Assembly: GCF_016805305.1 (NCBI RefSeq)
Contig: NZ_JAERQN010000003.1
Span: forward strand, 186,001 to 250,000
Direction: 5' to 3'
Origin: Falsiroseomonas ponticola
Lineage (GTDB): Bacteria; Pseudomonadota; Alphaproteobacteria; Acetobacterales; Acetobacteraceae
Length of the DNA stretch: 64,000 bases
Shown: positions 51,038-60,667 of the stretch, piece by piece
Position numbering within the stretch: the first letter of the stretch is position 1
Layout: each line of letters opens with the position of its first letter
The notes under the pieces: model-generated
The model's database searches: none
What the model saw: only the letters and a program-made list of their open reading frames with translations
Told to the model about the DNA's origin: nothing
Translations under genes and position numbers: made by a program

Positions 51038-53640
51038 CGGGGCGGGACCCGCTCGCCGCACTCCCCCGTCGCCGCGCCCTGGCGCGGCTGGCCCTGGCCT
51101 GGGAAAGGCTCTGGCCCGCGCTCTGGCCGCCGCTCGGCGTGCTGGGGCTGTTCCTGACGCTCTCGCTGCTCGGCCTGCCGCTGCTGCTGCCCAACTGGGC
51201 GCGGCCGGTCCTGGCCGCCGCCTTCGCCATCGCCTTCGCCTATGCCGCCTGGCGCGGCTTCCGCCACTGGGCCGTGCCGGTGGAGGAGGAGGCCGATCGC
51301 CGCCTCGAACGCGCCTCCGGCCTGCCGCACCGGCCGCTGGCCGCGCTGGCCGACCGCCCCGCGGGCGGGGATCCGCTGGCCATCGCGGTGTGGGAAGCGC
51401 ATCGCCGCCGCGCGGCCGCCTCCATCAGCCGGCTTCGCGTCGGCATCCCCCGGCCGGGCCTGGCGGCGCGGGACCCGATCGCGCTGCGCGCCGCGCTCGG
51501 CGTCGCGCTGCTCGCCTCCCTCTTCGTCGCGGGGCCGGAAGCGCCGGAGAGGCTGCGCCGCGCCGTGGTGCCGGGCTTCGCCGCCGCCGCCGCGCCGCCC
51601 GCGCTGCGGGTGGAGGCCTGGGTCACGCCCCCCGCCTATACCGGCGCCGCGCCGCTCTTCCTGGACCCCGCCGGCGGCGCCGTGACGGTGCCGCAGGGCA
51701 GCCGGCTGCAGGTGGCGCTCTCCGGCGGCAGCGGCGGCGCGCCGGAACTCCAGCTCGGCGCCAATGCCACGCCCTTCCGCGCGCTGGATGGCCGCTCCTG
51801 GGGCGCGGAGGCGCAGCTGGACCAGGGCACCCGCCTGGTGATCCGGCGGGAGGGGTTCGAGGTCGCGGGCTGGACCCTGACCGTGCAGGCGGACCAGCCC
51901 CCCACGGCGAGCTTCGCCGAACCCCCCGCCCGCGCCGCGCGGGGCCTCGCGCTGCGGCTCTCCTGGCGGACGGATGATGATTGGGGCGTCGCCTCCCTCC
52001 ACACCGAATTCCGCCTGAAGCCGCGCCCCCAGGCGCCCGCCCATGTGATCGAGATCGGCCTGCCCGGCGGCCAGCCCCGCAGCGCCCGCGGCATCGCCGG
52101 CCCCGACCTCTCCGCCCATCCCTGGGCGGGGCTGGAGGTGGAGGTGGTGCTGGTGGCGCGCGACGGCGCGGGGCAGGAGGGACGGTCGGAGGTCGCGACG
52201 CTGACCCTGCCGGAGCGCAGCTTCACCCACCCGGTGGCCCAGGCGCTGATCGCGCTGCGCAAGTCGCTCTCGCTCGACCCGACGAAGCGGGCGGAGGCGC
52301 GGCAGGAGCTGGACCGCATCGCCGCCGCGCCGGAAGCCTTCGAGCACGACACCACCACCTACCTCGCGCTGCGCAGCGCCCGCCACCGCCTGGTGCGGGA
52401 CCGGCGCCCCGATGCGGTGGCGGAGGCGCAGGAGATCCTGTGGGAGACGGCCCTCGCTTTGGAGGAAGGCCGCGCCGAGCGCACCGCCCGCGCCCTGGAA
52501 CAGGCGCGCGCCGCGCTGCGTGAGGCGCTGGACCAGGCGGCGCGGGAGCAGCAGGAGAACCGGGAGCAGAACGCCGAGCAGCGGGCGGAAACCGACCGCC
52601 GCATCCAGGAACTCCGCGACGCCATCCGCCGCCACCTGGAGGCGCTGGCGGAACGCCTGCAGCGGGAGAATGCGGAGGCCATGCCCTTCGACCCGCAGAA
52701 CCGAATGATGGACCGGCGGGAGCTGGACCGGCGGACGGAGCGGATGCGGGAGGCGAACCGCGAGAACCGCCCGCAGGACGCCCAGCGCGAACTGGCGGAG
52801 CTGGAGGAACAGCTGCGCGCGCTGGAGGAAGGCCGCACGCCCCGCAACGAGGCCGAGCAGCGCCAGCGCCAGCAGCGCGAACGCGGCCAGCAGCAGATGG
52901 GCGTGGTGCAGGACATGGTCCGCCGCCAGACGGAGATGCTGGACAGCGGCCATCGGCGGTCCGAGGCCGAGACCCAGCGGCGGGAGGCCGAGCGCCGCGC
53001 CCAGCAGCTGCAGAACCGCGCCCCCTGGTCCCGCCCCAACCCGCAGCAGGAGGAACAGGCCCAGGCCCAGCGGAACGAGGCCGAGCAGGCCGCCCGCGCC
53101 GAGGCGAACCGGGAGGCCCGCACCCAGCGCGCGCTGCGCCGGGCGCTGGGCGAGGTGATGCAGCAATTCGGCGACCTGACCGGTGAAGTGCCCCCCCAGC
53201 TCGGCCGCGCCGACCAGGCGATGCGGGAGGCGCAGGAGGCGCTGACGGAAGGCCGCGACGCCCGCACCCCCCAGCAGACCGCTATCCGCGAACTCCAGGA
53301 AGGCAGCCGCCAGATGGCGCAGCAGATGCAGCGCCAGTTCGGCCAGGGCCAGGAGGGCGAGGAGGAAGGCGAGGGCGAAGGCGAGATGATGGGCGAAGGG
53401 CAGGGGGAGGGCCAGGGCCAGGACCAGGCGCAGGACCAGGGCCCGGGCCGCGACCCCCTCGGCCGCCGCACCCGCGAAGCCCCCGGCGCCCAGGACAATG
53501 GCAGCGACACCCGCGTGCCGGACGAGGCCGAGCTGCTGCGCACCCGCCGCATCCAGGAGGAGCTGCGCAAGCGCGGCGCCGAACGCGGCCGCCCGCAGGA
53601 GGAGCTGGACTACATCGACCGCCTGCTGAAGCGCTTCTGA
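51034..53640 (+). CDS. TIGR02302/DUF4175 family membrane protein
   Basis: 868 residues. Two to three N-terminal transmembrane helices (PPLGVLGLFLTLSLLGLPLL; PVLAAAFAIAFAYAAW, then a third near 155-175) precede a beta-rich middle. A long Gln/Glu/Arg-rich coiled-coil half with many QREREQQ-like stretches follows. The match is to TIGR02302, an alphaproteobacterial family always near lysA, function unknown. GTG start overlaps lysA; its stop shares the A of the next ATG. Confidence 0.9.
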   Translation: MTGRDPLAALPRRRALARLALAWERLWPALWPPLGVLGLFLTLSLLGLPLLLPNWARPVLAAAFAIAFAYAAWRGFRHWAVPVEEEADRRLERASGLPHRPLAALADRPAGGDPLAIAVWEAHRRRAAASISRLRVGIPRPGLAARDPIALRAALGVALLASLFVAGPEAPERLRRAVVPGFAAAAAPPALRVEAWVTPPAYTGAAPLFLDPAGGAVTVPQGSRLQVALSGGSGGAPELQLGANATPFRALDGRSWGAEAQLDQGTRLVIRREGFEVAGWTLTVQADQPPTASFAEPPARAARGLALRLSWRTDDDWGVASLHTEFRLKPRPQAPAHVIEIGLPGGQPRSARGIAGPDLSAHPWAGLEVEVVLVARDGAGQEGRSEVATLTLPERSFTHPVAQALIALRKSLSLDPTKRAEARQELDRIAAAPEAFEHDTTTYLALRSARHRLVRDRRPDAVAEAQEILWETALALEEGRAERTARALEQARAALREALDQAAREQQENREQNAEQRAETDRRIQELRDAIRRHLEALAERLQRENAEAMPFDPQNRMMDRRELDRRTERMREANRENRPQDAQRELAELEEQLRALEEGRTPRNEAEQRQRQQRERGQQQMGVVQDMVRRQTEMLDSGHRRSEAETQRREAERRAQQLQNRAPWSRPNPQQEEQAQAQRNEAEQAARAEANREARTQRALRRALGEVMQQFGDLTGEVPPQLGRADQAMREAQEALTEGRDARTPQQTAIRELQEGSRQMAQQMQRQFGQGQEGEEEGEGEGEMMGEGQGEGQGQDQAQDQGPGRDPLGRRTREAPGAQDNGSDTRVPDEAELLRTRRIQEELRKRGAERGRPQEELDYIDRLLKRF

Positions 53641-54182
53641 TGGCGGCCAGGGTCATCGCTGTCGCGAAGGATTCCACGCATCGCTTCAGCAAGCAGCCCG
53701 CGCCCGCCATCACCCTGCTCGCGGGCCTCGGCGTGGAGGGTGACGCCCATGCCGGCGTCACGGTGAAGCACCGCTCCCGCGTCGCGAAGGACCCGACCGT
53801 GCCGAACCTCCGCCAGGTCCATCTGATGCAGGCGGAACTGTTCGACGAACTCGCCGCGGCGGGCTTCAACGTCGCCCCCGCCGCGATGGGGGAGAATGTC
53901 ACGACGCGGGGGATCGACCTGCTCGCGCTCTCCACCGGCACGCGGCTGCGGCTCGGCGCCGATGCGCTGGTGGAGGTGACGGGCCTGCGCAACCCCTGCC
54001 GCCAGATCGATGCCTTCCAGCCCGGGCTGATGCAGGCCGTGCTGGGCCGGGCGGCGGATGGGTCGCTTGTCCGCAAGGCGGGCGTCATGGCGGTGGTGCT
54101 GGCGGGCGGCAGCATCGCCGCCGGCGATCCCGTCTCGGTCGAATGGCAACCGCCGGCGTTCCACCCTCTCGCACCCGTGTAG
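53640..54182 (+). CDS. MOSC domain protein
   Basis: 180 residues. FSKQPAPAITLLAGLGVEGDAHAG and GENVTTRGIDLLAL are the MOSC core, and the conserved cysteine is in TGLRNPCRQIDAF. MOSC proteins handle molybdenum cofactor-bound sulfur; stand-alone bacterial members of the YiiM type reduce N-hydroxylated bases. The ATG shares the final A of the upstream stop (TGATG). Confidence 0.92.
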   Translation: MAARVIAVAKDSTHRFSKQPAPAITLLAGLGVEGDAHAGVTVKHRSRVAKDPTVPNLRQVHLMQAELFDELAAAGFNVAPAAMGENVTTRGIDLLALSTGTRLRLGADALVEVTGLRNPCRQIDAFQPGLMQAVLGRAADGSLVRKAGVMAVVLAGGSIAAGDPVSVEWQPPAFHPLAPV

Positions 54183-54329
54183 CCCGCGGCGCCGCGCCGG
54201 CGCCCTTCCATCGCAGCCGTGATCGGCCCTGGCCTCCCACAATGGCAGGGCGCCGCGCAGGATGGCCCCTTGGCGGAGGACCCCGAGGGGTCCCGGCGGC
54301 ACCGTGGCCGCCTGCCGCGGGAGACCTGC

Positions 54330-55853
54330 ATGGGCGACGTGCGTGACCTGGCCGCAGCGGAGGAGGAGGACCCGCCCCGCATCTCCACCGGCAGCGCGGG
54401 CCTAGACGACATCCTGGGCGGCGGCTTCGACCCCGACCGGGTCTATCTGGTCGAAGGCCGGCCCGGCGCGGGCAAGACCACGCTGGCGCTGCAATTCCTG
54501 CTGGAAGGCGCGCGGCTCGGGGAGACGACGCTCTACATCTCCCTCTCGGAGACGGAGCGGGAGCTGCGCCTGGTCGCCAAGCGCCATGGCTGGTCGCTCC
54601 GCGGCGTCACCGTCTTCGAACTGGTGCCGCCGGAAGCCAGCCTCGACCCCGATCGCGAACTCACGGTCTTCCACCCCGCGGAGGTGGAGCTGGGCGAGAC
54701 GACGCGCCTGATCTTCGAGAAGGTGGCGGCGATCAACCCGAAGCGCGTGGTCTTCGACAGCCTGTCGGAACTGCGGCTGCTGGCGCAGAACTCGCTGCGC
54801 TACCGCCGGCAGATCCTGGCGGTGAAGCATTTCTTCGCCGCCCGCGCCTGCACCGTGCTGATGCTGGACGACCTCTCCTCCCACCGCGACGACCTGCAGC
54901 TGCACTCCATCGCGCATGGGGTGGTGATGCTGGACCAGGCGGCGGTGGATTACGGGGGCGACCGGCGGCGGCTGCGCGTGGTGAAGATGCGCGGCATTCC
55001 CTTCCGCGGCGGCTTCCACGACTTCACCATCCGCCGCGGCGGGCTTTCCATCCACCCGCGCCTGGTGGCGGCCGAACACCACGCCAGCTTCAGCAGCGAA
55101 GCCACGCCATCCGGCATTCCCGCGCTGGATTCCATGCTGGGCGGCGGGCTGGAACGCGGCACCAATGCACTGCTGCTGGGCGCGGCGGGGGTGGGGAAGT
55201 CCTCGCTCGCCCTCGTCTATGTCGTCGCCGCGGCGCGGCGTGGCGAACATGCCGTGATGTACGCCTTCGACGAGGGCGCCGGCACCATCATGGCCCGCGC
55301 GCAGTCGCTCGGCCTGCCGCTGCGGGACTGCATCGAATCCGGCCTCATCCGCATCCAGCAGGTGGACCCGGCGGAGCTGTCGCCCGGCGAATTCGCCAGC
55401 CTGGTCCGCCACGCGGTGGAGGTGGACCACGCCCGCATCATCGTGATCGACAGCCTCAACGGCTACCTCGGCGCCATGCCGGACGAACGCTTCCTGATCC
55501 TGCAGATGCATGAGCTGCTGACCTACCTCGCGCAGCTCGGCGTGCTGACGATCCTGGTGCTGGCGCAGCACGGGCTGGTCGGGCCCGTGCACAGCCCGGT
55601 GGACCTCAGCTACCTCGCGGATTCGGTGCTGATGCTGCGCTACTTCGAATATGCGGGGTCGGTGCGCCGCGCGCTGTCCGTGGTGAAGAAGCGATCGAGC
55701 GCGCATGAGACCACGATCCGCGAATTGCGGCTGAGCCCGCGCGGCATCGCCATCGGCCCGCCGCTGCGCGAATTCAGCGGGGTCTTCACCGGGGTGCCGA
55801 CCTATCTCGGCACGGCGGAGCCGCTGCTGGACGACGATGCTGCCGGGAACTGA
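54330..55853 (+). CDS. KaiC-like double RecA-domain ATPase
   Basis: 507 residues with two KaiC domains. Domain 1 has STGSAGLDDILGGGF and Walker A GRPGAGKTT (Lys49). Domain 2 has Walker A GAAGVGKSS (Lys290) and IIVIDSLNGYLGAMPD as its Walker B region. GGGAG precedes ATG 54330. KaiB and KaiA are absent, so this is a non-clock KaiC relative, of the kind often joined to histidine kinases in proteobacteria. The 3' end overlaps the kinase gene by 17 bp, so the two probably signal together. Confidence 0.92.
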   Translation: MGDVRDLAAAEEEDPPRISTGSAGLDDILGGGFDPDRVYLVEGRPGAGKTTLALQFLLEGARLGETTLYISLSETERELRLVAKRHGWSLRGVTVFELVPPEASLDPDRELTVFHPAEVELGETTRLIFEKVAAINPKRVVFDSLSELRLLAQNSLRYRRQILAVKHFFAARACTVLMLDDLSSHRDDLQLHSIAHGVVMLDQAAVDYGGDRRRLRVVKMRGIPFRGGFHDFTIRRGGLSIHPRLVAAEHHASFSSEATPSGIPALDSMLGGGLERGTNALLLGAAGVGKSSLALVYVVAAARRGEHAVMYAFDEGAGTIMARAQSLGLPLRDCIESGLIRIQQVDPAELSPGEFASLVRHAVEVDHARIIVIDSLNGYLGAMPDERFLILQMHELLTYLAQLGVLTILVLAQHGLVGPVHSPVDLSYLADSVLMLRYFEYAGSVRRALSVVKKRSSAHETTIRELRLSPRGIAIGPPLREFSGVFTGVPTYLGTAEPLLDDDAAGN

Positions 55854-57540
55854 CGCGAACCCCTGGACCGTGCTGGTGCTCGCGCCCACGGGCCGGGATG
55901 GCGCGGCCTCGGCGGAGCTGTTCCGCCGCGCCGGCCTGCGGGCCCGCGAATGCGCCGACCTGCCCGCCCTGGTGCTGGGGCTGGAGGAGGGCGCGGATGC
56001 CGCCTTCGTGGCGGAGGAAGCGCTGTTCAACGCGCCGACGGAGCCGCTCGTCACCTGGGTGCGCCGCCAGCCGCCCTGGTCCGACCTGCCCTTCGTGGTG
56101 CTGACCAGCCACCGCGAACAGCCCGCCGTCGTCGCCGGCCGCGCGCGCATGGTGGCGGCGCTGCGCAACGTGTCGCTGCTGGAACGCCCGGTGCAGGCGC
56201 TGACGCTGACCAGCACCATCCAGGCCGCGCTGCGCGCCCGCCGCCGGCAATACGAGCTGCGCGCCCACCTGGCGGAGCAGGCCCGCGCGGCGCGGGAGCT
56301 GGAAGGCCTGGTCGCGCACCGGACGCGGGAGCTGGAGCAGGCGAACGCCGCGCTCCGCCACCAGATCGCGGAGCGGGAGCGCATCGCGGAATCGCTGCGC
56401 CACGCCCAGAAGATCGAGGCGATGGGCCAGCTCACCGGCGGCGTCGCGCATGACTTCAACAACCTGCTGATGGTGATCTCCGGCGGGCTCGACATGCTGG
56501 ACCGCCAGGCCGATCCGAACCGCCGGCGGCTGCTGATGGAGGGCATGCGCCAGGCCGCCGCCCGCGGCGCGGCGCTGACGCGCCAGCTCCTCGCCTTCTC
56601 CCGCCGCCAGGCGCTGCAGCCGGAACCGCTGGACCTGCGCCGCCACATCGGCGGCATGCGGGAATTGCTGGACCGCAGCCTGCGCGGGGACGTGCATGTG
56701 GCGCTCGATTTCCCGCCGAGCCTCTGGCCGGTGGAGATCGACCCGGGGGAGCTGGAGCTGTCGATCCTGAACCTGTCGGTGAATGCGCGGGACGCCATGC
56801 CGGGCGGCGGCACCATCACCATCCGGGCGGAGAACCTGCCGGGGCTGGAGGAGCCGGAGCTGCGCGGCGACGCGGTGAAGCTCTCCGTCATCGACAGCGG
56901 CACGGGCATGGCGCCGGAGGTGGTGGCGCGGGCCTTCGAGCCCTTCTTCACCACCAAGGACATCGGCAAGGGATCGGGCCTCGGCCTGGCGCAGGTCTAT
57001 GGCTTCGCCCGCCAGTCGGGCGGCACGGTGCGGATCGAGACGGCGCTGGGCCAGGGCTCCACCGTCGCGCTGCTGCTGCCGCGGTCGCATCGCCGCCCGC
57101 CGGATGAGGAAGCGACCGCGCCGGCGGAGGCGCCGGCCGACGGCCTCGCGGGCCATGTCCTGCTGGTGGAGGATGATGACGAGGTCGCGGCCCTGGTGCA
57201 GGAGATGCTGGCCCAGCTCGGCTTCACCGTGACCCGCGCCGCCAGCGCCGCCGCCGCGCTGGGCGCGCTGGCGGACCACCGCCCGGTGGACCTGGTGTTC
57301 AGCGACGTGATGATGCCCGGCGGCATGAACGGCGTGGAGCTGGCGCGGGAAGTCCGCCGCCGCCGCCCGCAGCTGCCCGTGCTGCTGACCACCGCCTATG
57401 CCGCCGCCGCCAAGCGGGATGCGGAGGTGGCGGGCATCGCGCTGCTGCCGAAGCCCTACCGGATCGAGGCCCTGGCCGCCGCCACCCGCGCCGTGCTGGG
57501 GGAAGATGTGATGCGCCGCCCGGCCGCCGCGCGCGGATAG
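55837..57540 (+). CDS. Hybrid sensor histidine kinase/response regulator
   Basis: 567 residues. An N-terminal receiver-like domain of low similarity (about 1-125) and a coiled coil come first. The HisKA region follows, with phospho-acceptor His205 in GGVAHDFNNLL, then the HATPase domain (NARDAMPGGGTITI; GSGLGLAQVYGFARQSGG). A C-terminal receiver has Asp490 in VFSDVMMPGG. No membrane segment, so it senses in the cytoplasm, perhaps through the KaiC-like ATPase. ATG 55837 lies inside the kaiC-like gene. Confidence 0.94.
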   Translation: MLPGTDANPWTVLVLAPTGRDGAASAELFRRAGLRARECADLPALVLGLEEGADAAFVAEEALFNAPTEPLVTWVRRQPPWSDLPFVVLTSHREQPAVVAGRARMVAALRNVSLLERPVQALTLTSTIQAALRARRRQYELRAHLAEQARAARELEGLVAHRTRELEQANAALRHQIAERERIAESLRHAQKIEAMGQLTGGVAHDFNNLLMVISGGLDMLDRQADPNRRRLLMEGMRQAAARGAALTRQLLAFSRRQALQPEPLDLRRHIGGMRELLDRSLRGDVHVALDFPPSLWPVEIDPGELELSILNLSVNARDAMPGGGTITIRAENLPGLEEPELRGDAVKLSVIDSGTGMAPEVVARAFEPFFTTKDIGKGSGLGLAQVYGFARQSGGTVRIETALGQGSTVALLLPRSHRRPPDEEATAPAEAPADGLAGHVLLVEDDDEVAALVQEMLAQLGFTVTRAASAAAALGALADHRPVDLVFSDVMMPGGMNGVELAREVRRRRPQLPVLLTTAYAAAAKRDAEVAGIALLPKPYRIEALAAATRAVLGEDVMRRPAAARG

Positions 57541-57661
57541 CGCGGGCGCTGCCGCTGCGCCCCGGGCAGGCGCCATGCTAAGGCACGGCCATGCCCGCCG
57601 CCGCGCCCTTCTCCCGCGCCCATCCACCGGGTTCCGCCCCCGCCTGGCCTGGCGCGGGCCG

Positions 57662-58045
57662 ATGAGGGGCGGGGCCCTGCTCGCGCTCCGGCGCCTCGCC
57701 CTGCCGCGGCGCTGCCTGCTGGCCATCGCCGTCATCCTGGCGGCCTTCGCGCTGCGGGCGGCGGTGGGGGGCTGGCATCCGGGCTTCCCCTTCCTGCCCT
57801 TCCTGCCGGCGGTGGTCCTGGCGACCGTCGCGCTGGGGCTGGGGCCGGGGCTGCTGACGGCGGTGCTCGGCTGGGCGCTGGCCGTGATCTTCTTCGTGGA
57901 GCCGGTGGGCCGCCCGGCGATCGACGACTGGGCCGATCTGGCCTTCGCCGTCTTCTTCCCCGCCGCCGCCGCCTTCGCCGCGGTGGTGGTGGAGGTCTTC
58001 CTCGCGGCCGCGGGGATCGAGGCGGAGACGCCGGGCAGCCCCTGA
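57662..58045 (+). CDS. Small DUF4118-like membrane protein
   Basis: About 127 residues with three to four hydrophobic helices (CLLAIAVILAAFALRAAVG; FLPFLPAVVLATVALGLG; LLTAVLGWALAVIFFVEP). This resembles the DUF4118 transmembrane module of sensor kinases such as KdpD, here without kinase domains. ATG 57662 is preferred over an upstream in-frame ATG at 57575. It lies 121 bp after the hybrid kinase and may be an integral-membrane partner of it. Confidence 0.75.
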   Translation: MRGGALLALRRLALPRRCLLAIAVILAAFALRAAVGGWHPGFPFLPFLPAVVLATVALGLGPGLLTAVLGWALAVIFFVEPVGRPAIDDWADLAFAVFFPAAAAFAAVVVEVFLAAAGIEAETPGSP

Positions 58046-58058
58046 CGCCCGCCGCGCG

Positions 58059-59375
58059 TCACGGCGCCGCGGATCGGCGCCCCGGCCACACCCCCGGCCG
58101 CACCGCGGCGGCGGCCAGCAGGCCATAGGCGGTGACGCCCAGCGCGACGGCCAGGAACTGCCCCTGCAGCCCCATCGCGCCTTCCAGCAGCCAGCCACCC
58201 CCCACCGCGATGGCGATGCGCGCCAGCCCCGCCGCCGCCGGCCAGCGCATGCGGCCCGCCCCCATGGCGGCGAAGTAGAAGGCCATGCCCATGCCGAAGC
58301 CCGGCAGCGCCGGCCCGATGATGGCCAGCGCCTGCGTCGCCAGCGCCACCACGGCCGGGTCGCTGGCGAAGGCGCCGGCCACCGCGCCCGGGAAGACCGC
58401 CACCAGCAGCCCCGCCGGCCCCGTGACGGCCAGCGCCAGCAGCGCCCCCGTCCAGGCGATGCGCCGCGCCTCCGCCCAATCCCCCGCGCCCACCGCGCGC
58501 CCGACCAGCGCCGTCAGCGCCGAGCCCACGCCGAAGGCCAGCGGGATCATCAGGAATTCCAGCCGGGCGGAGACGCCATAGGCCGCGACGGCTTCCGGCC
58601 CGTAGTCGCGGATCCGCGCCGTCACCAGGATCGTCGTCAGGTTGGCGACCGATGCCAGCAGGCTCGCCACCAGCCCGACCGAGAGGATGCGCCAGAACAG
58701 CGCGGCCTGGATCGGCACGCGGAAGGTGGGCTGGAATCCCGCGCCGCCCTTCAGCACCACCACGCCCTGGCCGATCGTCGCCGCCAGCATGGCCAGCGCA
58801 TAGCCGAGCCCGGCGCCGGCCAGCCCCATGCCCAGCGGCTCCGCCAGCAGCCAGGCCAGCGGGGGGTAGGAGAGGGAGGTCACCAGCATCACCCGCGCCG
58901 CCACCGCATGCCGCCCGCCGCCGCGCAGCACGGAAGCGAGCGTATTGGCCAGCCAGGCCGGCACCGCGCCGAGCCCGAACAGCCAGATGGCATAGCCCGC
59001 CGCGGCCTCCGCCGCCGTGGCGCCGCCCACCAGCCCCAGCACCGCGCGGGGGAAGCCCGCCAGGGCGATGGCGAAGGCCAGCCCCGCCGCCACCGCGATC
59101 AGCACGGCATGCAGCACCAGCGCGGCCGCTTCCTCCGGCTTCCTCGCGCCCAGCGCGCGGGCGACGGCGGCAGCCACGCCGCCGCCCATGGCGCCCGCCG
59201 ACATCATCTGCATCAGCAGCGCGAAGGGCAGCACCACGGCCCAGCCCGCCAGCGCCGCCGTGCCCTGCCGCGCGGCCAGCCAGGTCTCGAACAGCTGCCC
59301 GCCCGCCTGCACGGCGGCCAGCAGCGTGGTCGGCGCGGCCAGCGCCAGGATGCGGCGGATGCGCTCGGCCTTCAT
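58059..59375 (-). CDS. MATE family multidrug efflux protein
   Basis: 438 residues with about twelve transmembrane helices. MATE features are the N-terminal LALAAPTTLLAAVQAGGQLF and the repeat-related segment PLAFGVGSALTALVGRAVGA. Exports drugs or dyes in exchange for Na+ or H+. It overlaps the MFS gene stop (ATGA, 59372-59375), so the two exporters are co-translated from the same message. Confidence 0.94.
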   Translation of the reverse strand: MKAERIRRILALAAPTTLLAAVQAGGQLFETWLAARQGTAALAGWAVVLPFALLMQMMSAGAMGGGVAAAVARALGARKPEEAAALVLHAVLIAVAAGLAFAIALAGFPRAVLGLVGGATAAEAAAGYAIWLFGLGAVPAWLANTLASVLRGGGRHAVAARVMLVTSLSYPPLAWLLAEPLGMGLAGAGLGYALAMLAATIGQGVVVLKGGAGFQPTFRVPIQAALFWRILSVGLVASLLASVANLTTILVTARIRDYGPEAVAAYGVSARLEFLMIPLAFGVGSALTALVGRAVGAGDWAEARRIAWTGALLALAVTGPAGLLVAVFPGAVAGAFASDPAVVALATQALAIIGPALPGFGMGMAFYFAAMGAGRMRWPAAAGLARIAIAVGGGWLLEGAMGLQGQFLAVALGVTAYGLLAAAAVRPGVWPGRRSAAP

Positions 59376-60646
59376 GCCGCCGCCGCCCGCCGCCGCGCCC
59401 CCAGGATCAGCACAGCCGCCCCCAGGCAGGCGGCGCCCGCCAGGATGAAGGCCGGCAGGTAGGTGCCCAGCGCATCGCGGCTGGCCCCCGCCCCGAAGGC
59501 CGCGACCGCCGCGCCCAGCTGGTGCCCCGTGAAGACCCAGCCGAAGACGATCGGCGCGCGCTCCCGCCCGAAGGCCTCCCCGGCCAGGCGCACCGTGGGC
59601 GGCACCGTCGCGATCCAGTCCAGCCCGTAGAAGACGGCGAAGAGGCTGAGGCCATACAGGCTGAAGTCGCTGTAGGGCAGCATCAGCAGGGACAGGCCCC
59701 GCAGCGCGTAGTACCAGGCCAGCAGCTTGCGGCTGTCATAGCGGTCCGACAGCCAGCCGGAGGCGATGGTGCCCGCGAAGTCGAAGGCGCCCATCATCGC
59801 CAGCACCGTCGCCGCCTCCACCTCCGGCATGCCGAAATCGCGGCAGAGCGGGATGAAGTGGGTCTGCACCAGCCCGTTCGTGGACAGGCCGCAGACGAAG
59901 AAGGTGGCGAAGAGGATCCAGAAGGTCGGCGTCGCGCTCGCCTCCGCCAGCACCGCGAAGGCGGCGCGGATGGCATTGCCGCCCGCCGGCGGGGGCGCGG
60001 CCGGCGCATCCGGCGCGGCGCCATAGGGGCGCAGCCCCAGCTCCTCCGGCCGGTCGCGCCCCAGCAGCACCATCAGCACCCCGCTCGCGGCACACAGCGC
60101 CAGGCCCGGCAGCAGCGCGACGCGCCAGCCCTCATGCTGCGCCAGCCAGGCGGCGAGCGGCAGGAAGGCGAGCTGCCCCGTGGCATTGCCCGCCGTCAGG
60201 ATGCCCACCACCAGCCCGCGCCGCTGCGCGAACCAGCGATTGGCGATGGTGGCGCCCAGCACCAGCGCCGTCATCCCCGTCCCCACCCCCGTCAGCACGC
60301 CCCAGCCCAGCCACAGCTCCCAGCTTCGCGTCATGCCGAAGGAAAGCCCGCAGCCCGCCAGCACCAGGCCGAGCGCGATGGCGACGATGCGCCGGATGCC
60401 GTAGCGGGCCAGCAGCGCCGCGGCGAAGGGCGCCATCAGCCCGAACAGCAGCAGCCGCAGCGCCAGCGCGCCGGAGATGGTGGCGGTGTCCCAGCCATAT
60501 TCCCGCTGCACCGGCAGCAGCAGCGCCCCCAGCACGCCCAGCGCGCCGGCGGACCCCACGGCGACGAGGAGCGCGAGCCCCACCATCACCCAGCCATAAT
60601 GGATGCCACGCCGGTCCAGCGCGGCAGCCAGGGAGGTGGAGAGCAT
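59372..60646 (-). CDS. MFS transporter
   Basis: 424 residues, twelve transmembrane helices. GALALRLLLFGLMAPFAAALLARYGIRR carries the loop 2-3 MFS motif region, and ATIANRWFAQRRGLVVGILTAG matches oxalate/monocarboxylate-type MFS proteins (OFA family-like). The substrate could be a carboxylate or drug. First gene of the MFS-MATE unit, 21 bp downstream of the TetR gene on the same strand, so the TetR protein may control it too. Confidence 0.93.
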   Translation of the reverse strand: MLSTSLAAALDRRGIHYGWVMVGLALLVAVGSAGALGVLGALLLPVQREYGWDTATISGALALRLLLFGLMAPFAAALLARYGIRRIVAIALGLVLAGCGLSFGMTRSWELWLGWGVLTGVGTGMTALVLGATIANRWFAQRRGLVVGILTAGNATGQLAFLPLAAWLAQHEGWRVALLPGLALCAASGVLMVLLGRDRPEELGLRPYGAAPDAPAAPPPAGGNAIRAAFAVLAEASATPTFWILFATFFVCGLSTNGLVQTHFIPLCRDFGMPEVEAATVLAMMGAFDFAGTIASGWLSDRYDSRKLLAWYYALRGLSLLMLPYSDFSLYGLSLFAVFYGLDWIATVPPTVRLAGEAFGRERAPIVFGWVFTGHQLGAAVAAFGAGASRDALGTYLPAFILAGAACLGAAVLILGARRRAAAA

Positions 60647-60667
60647 CGCGATACCTCGCTCGGCTGT

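Noticed and set aside
50890..53166. 758-codon reverse-strand open frame over TIGR02302
   Set aside because: Composition-driven antisense frame; the plus-strand protein has membrane helices and operon overlaps.
54402..56969. 855-codon reverse-strand open frame across the KaiC-like and kinase genes
   Set aside because: Antisense shadow of two clear plus-strand families; no domain of its own, as expected from high-GC codon bias.
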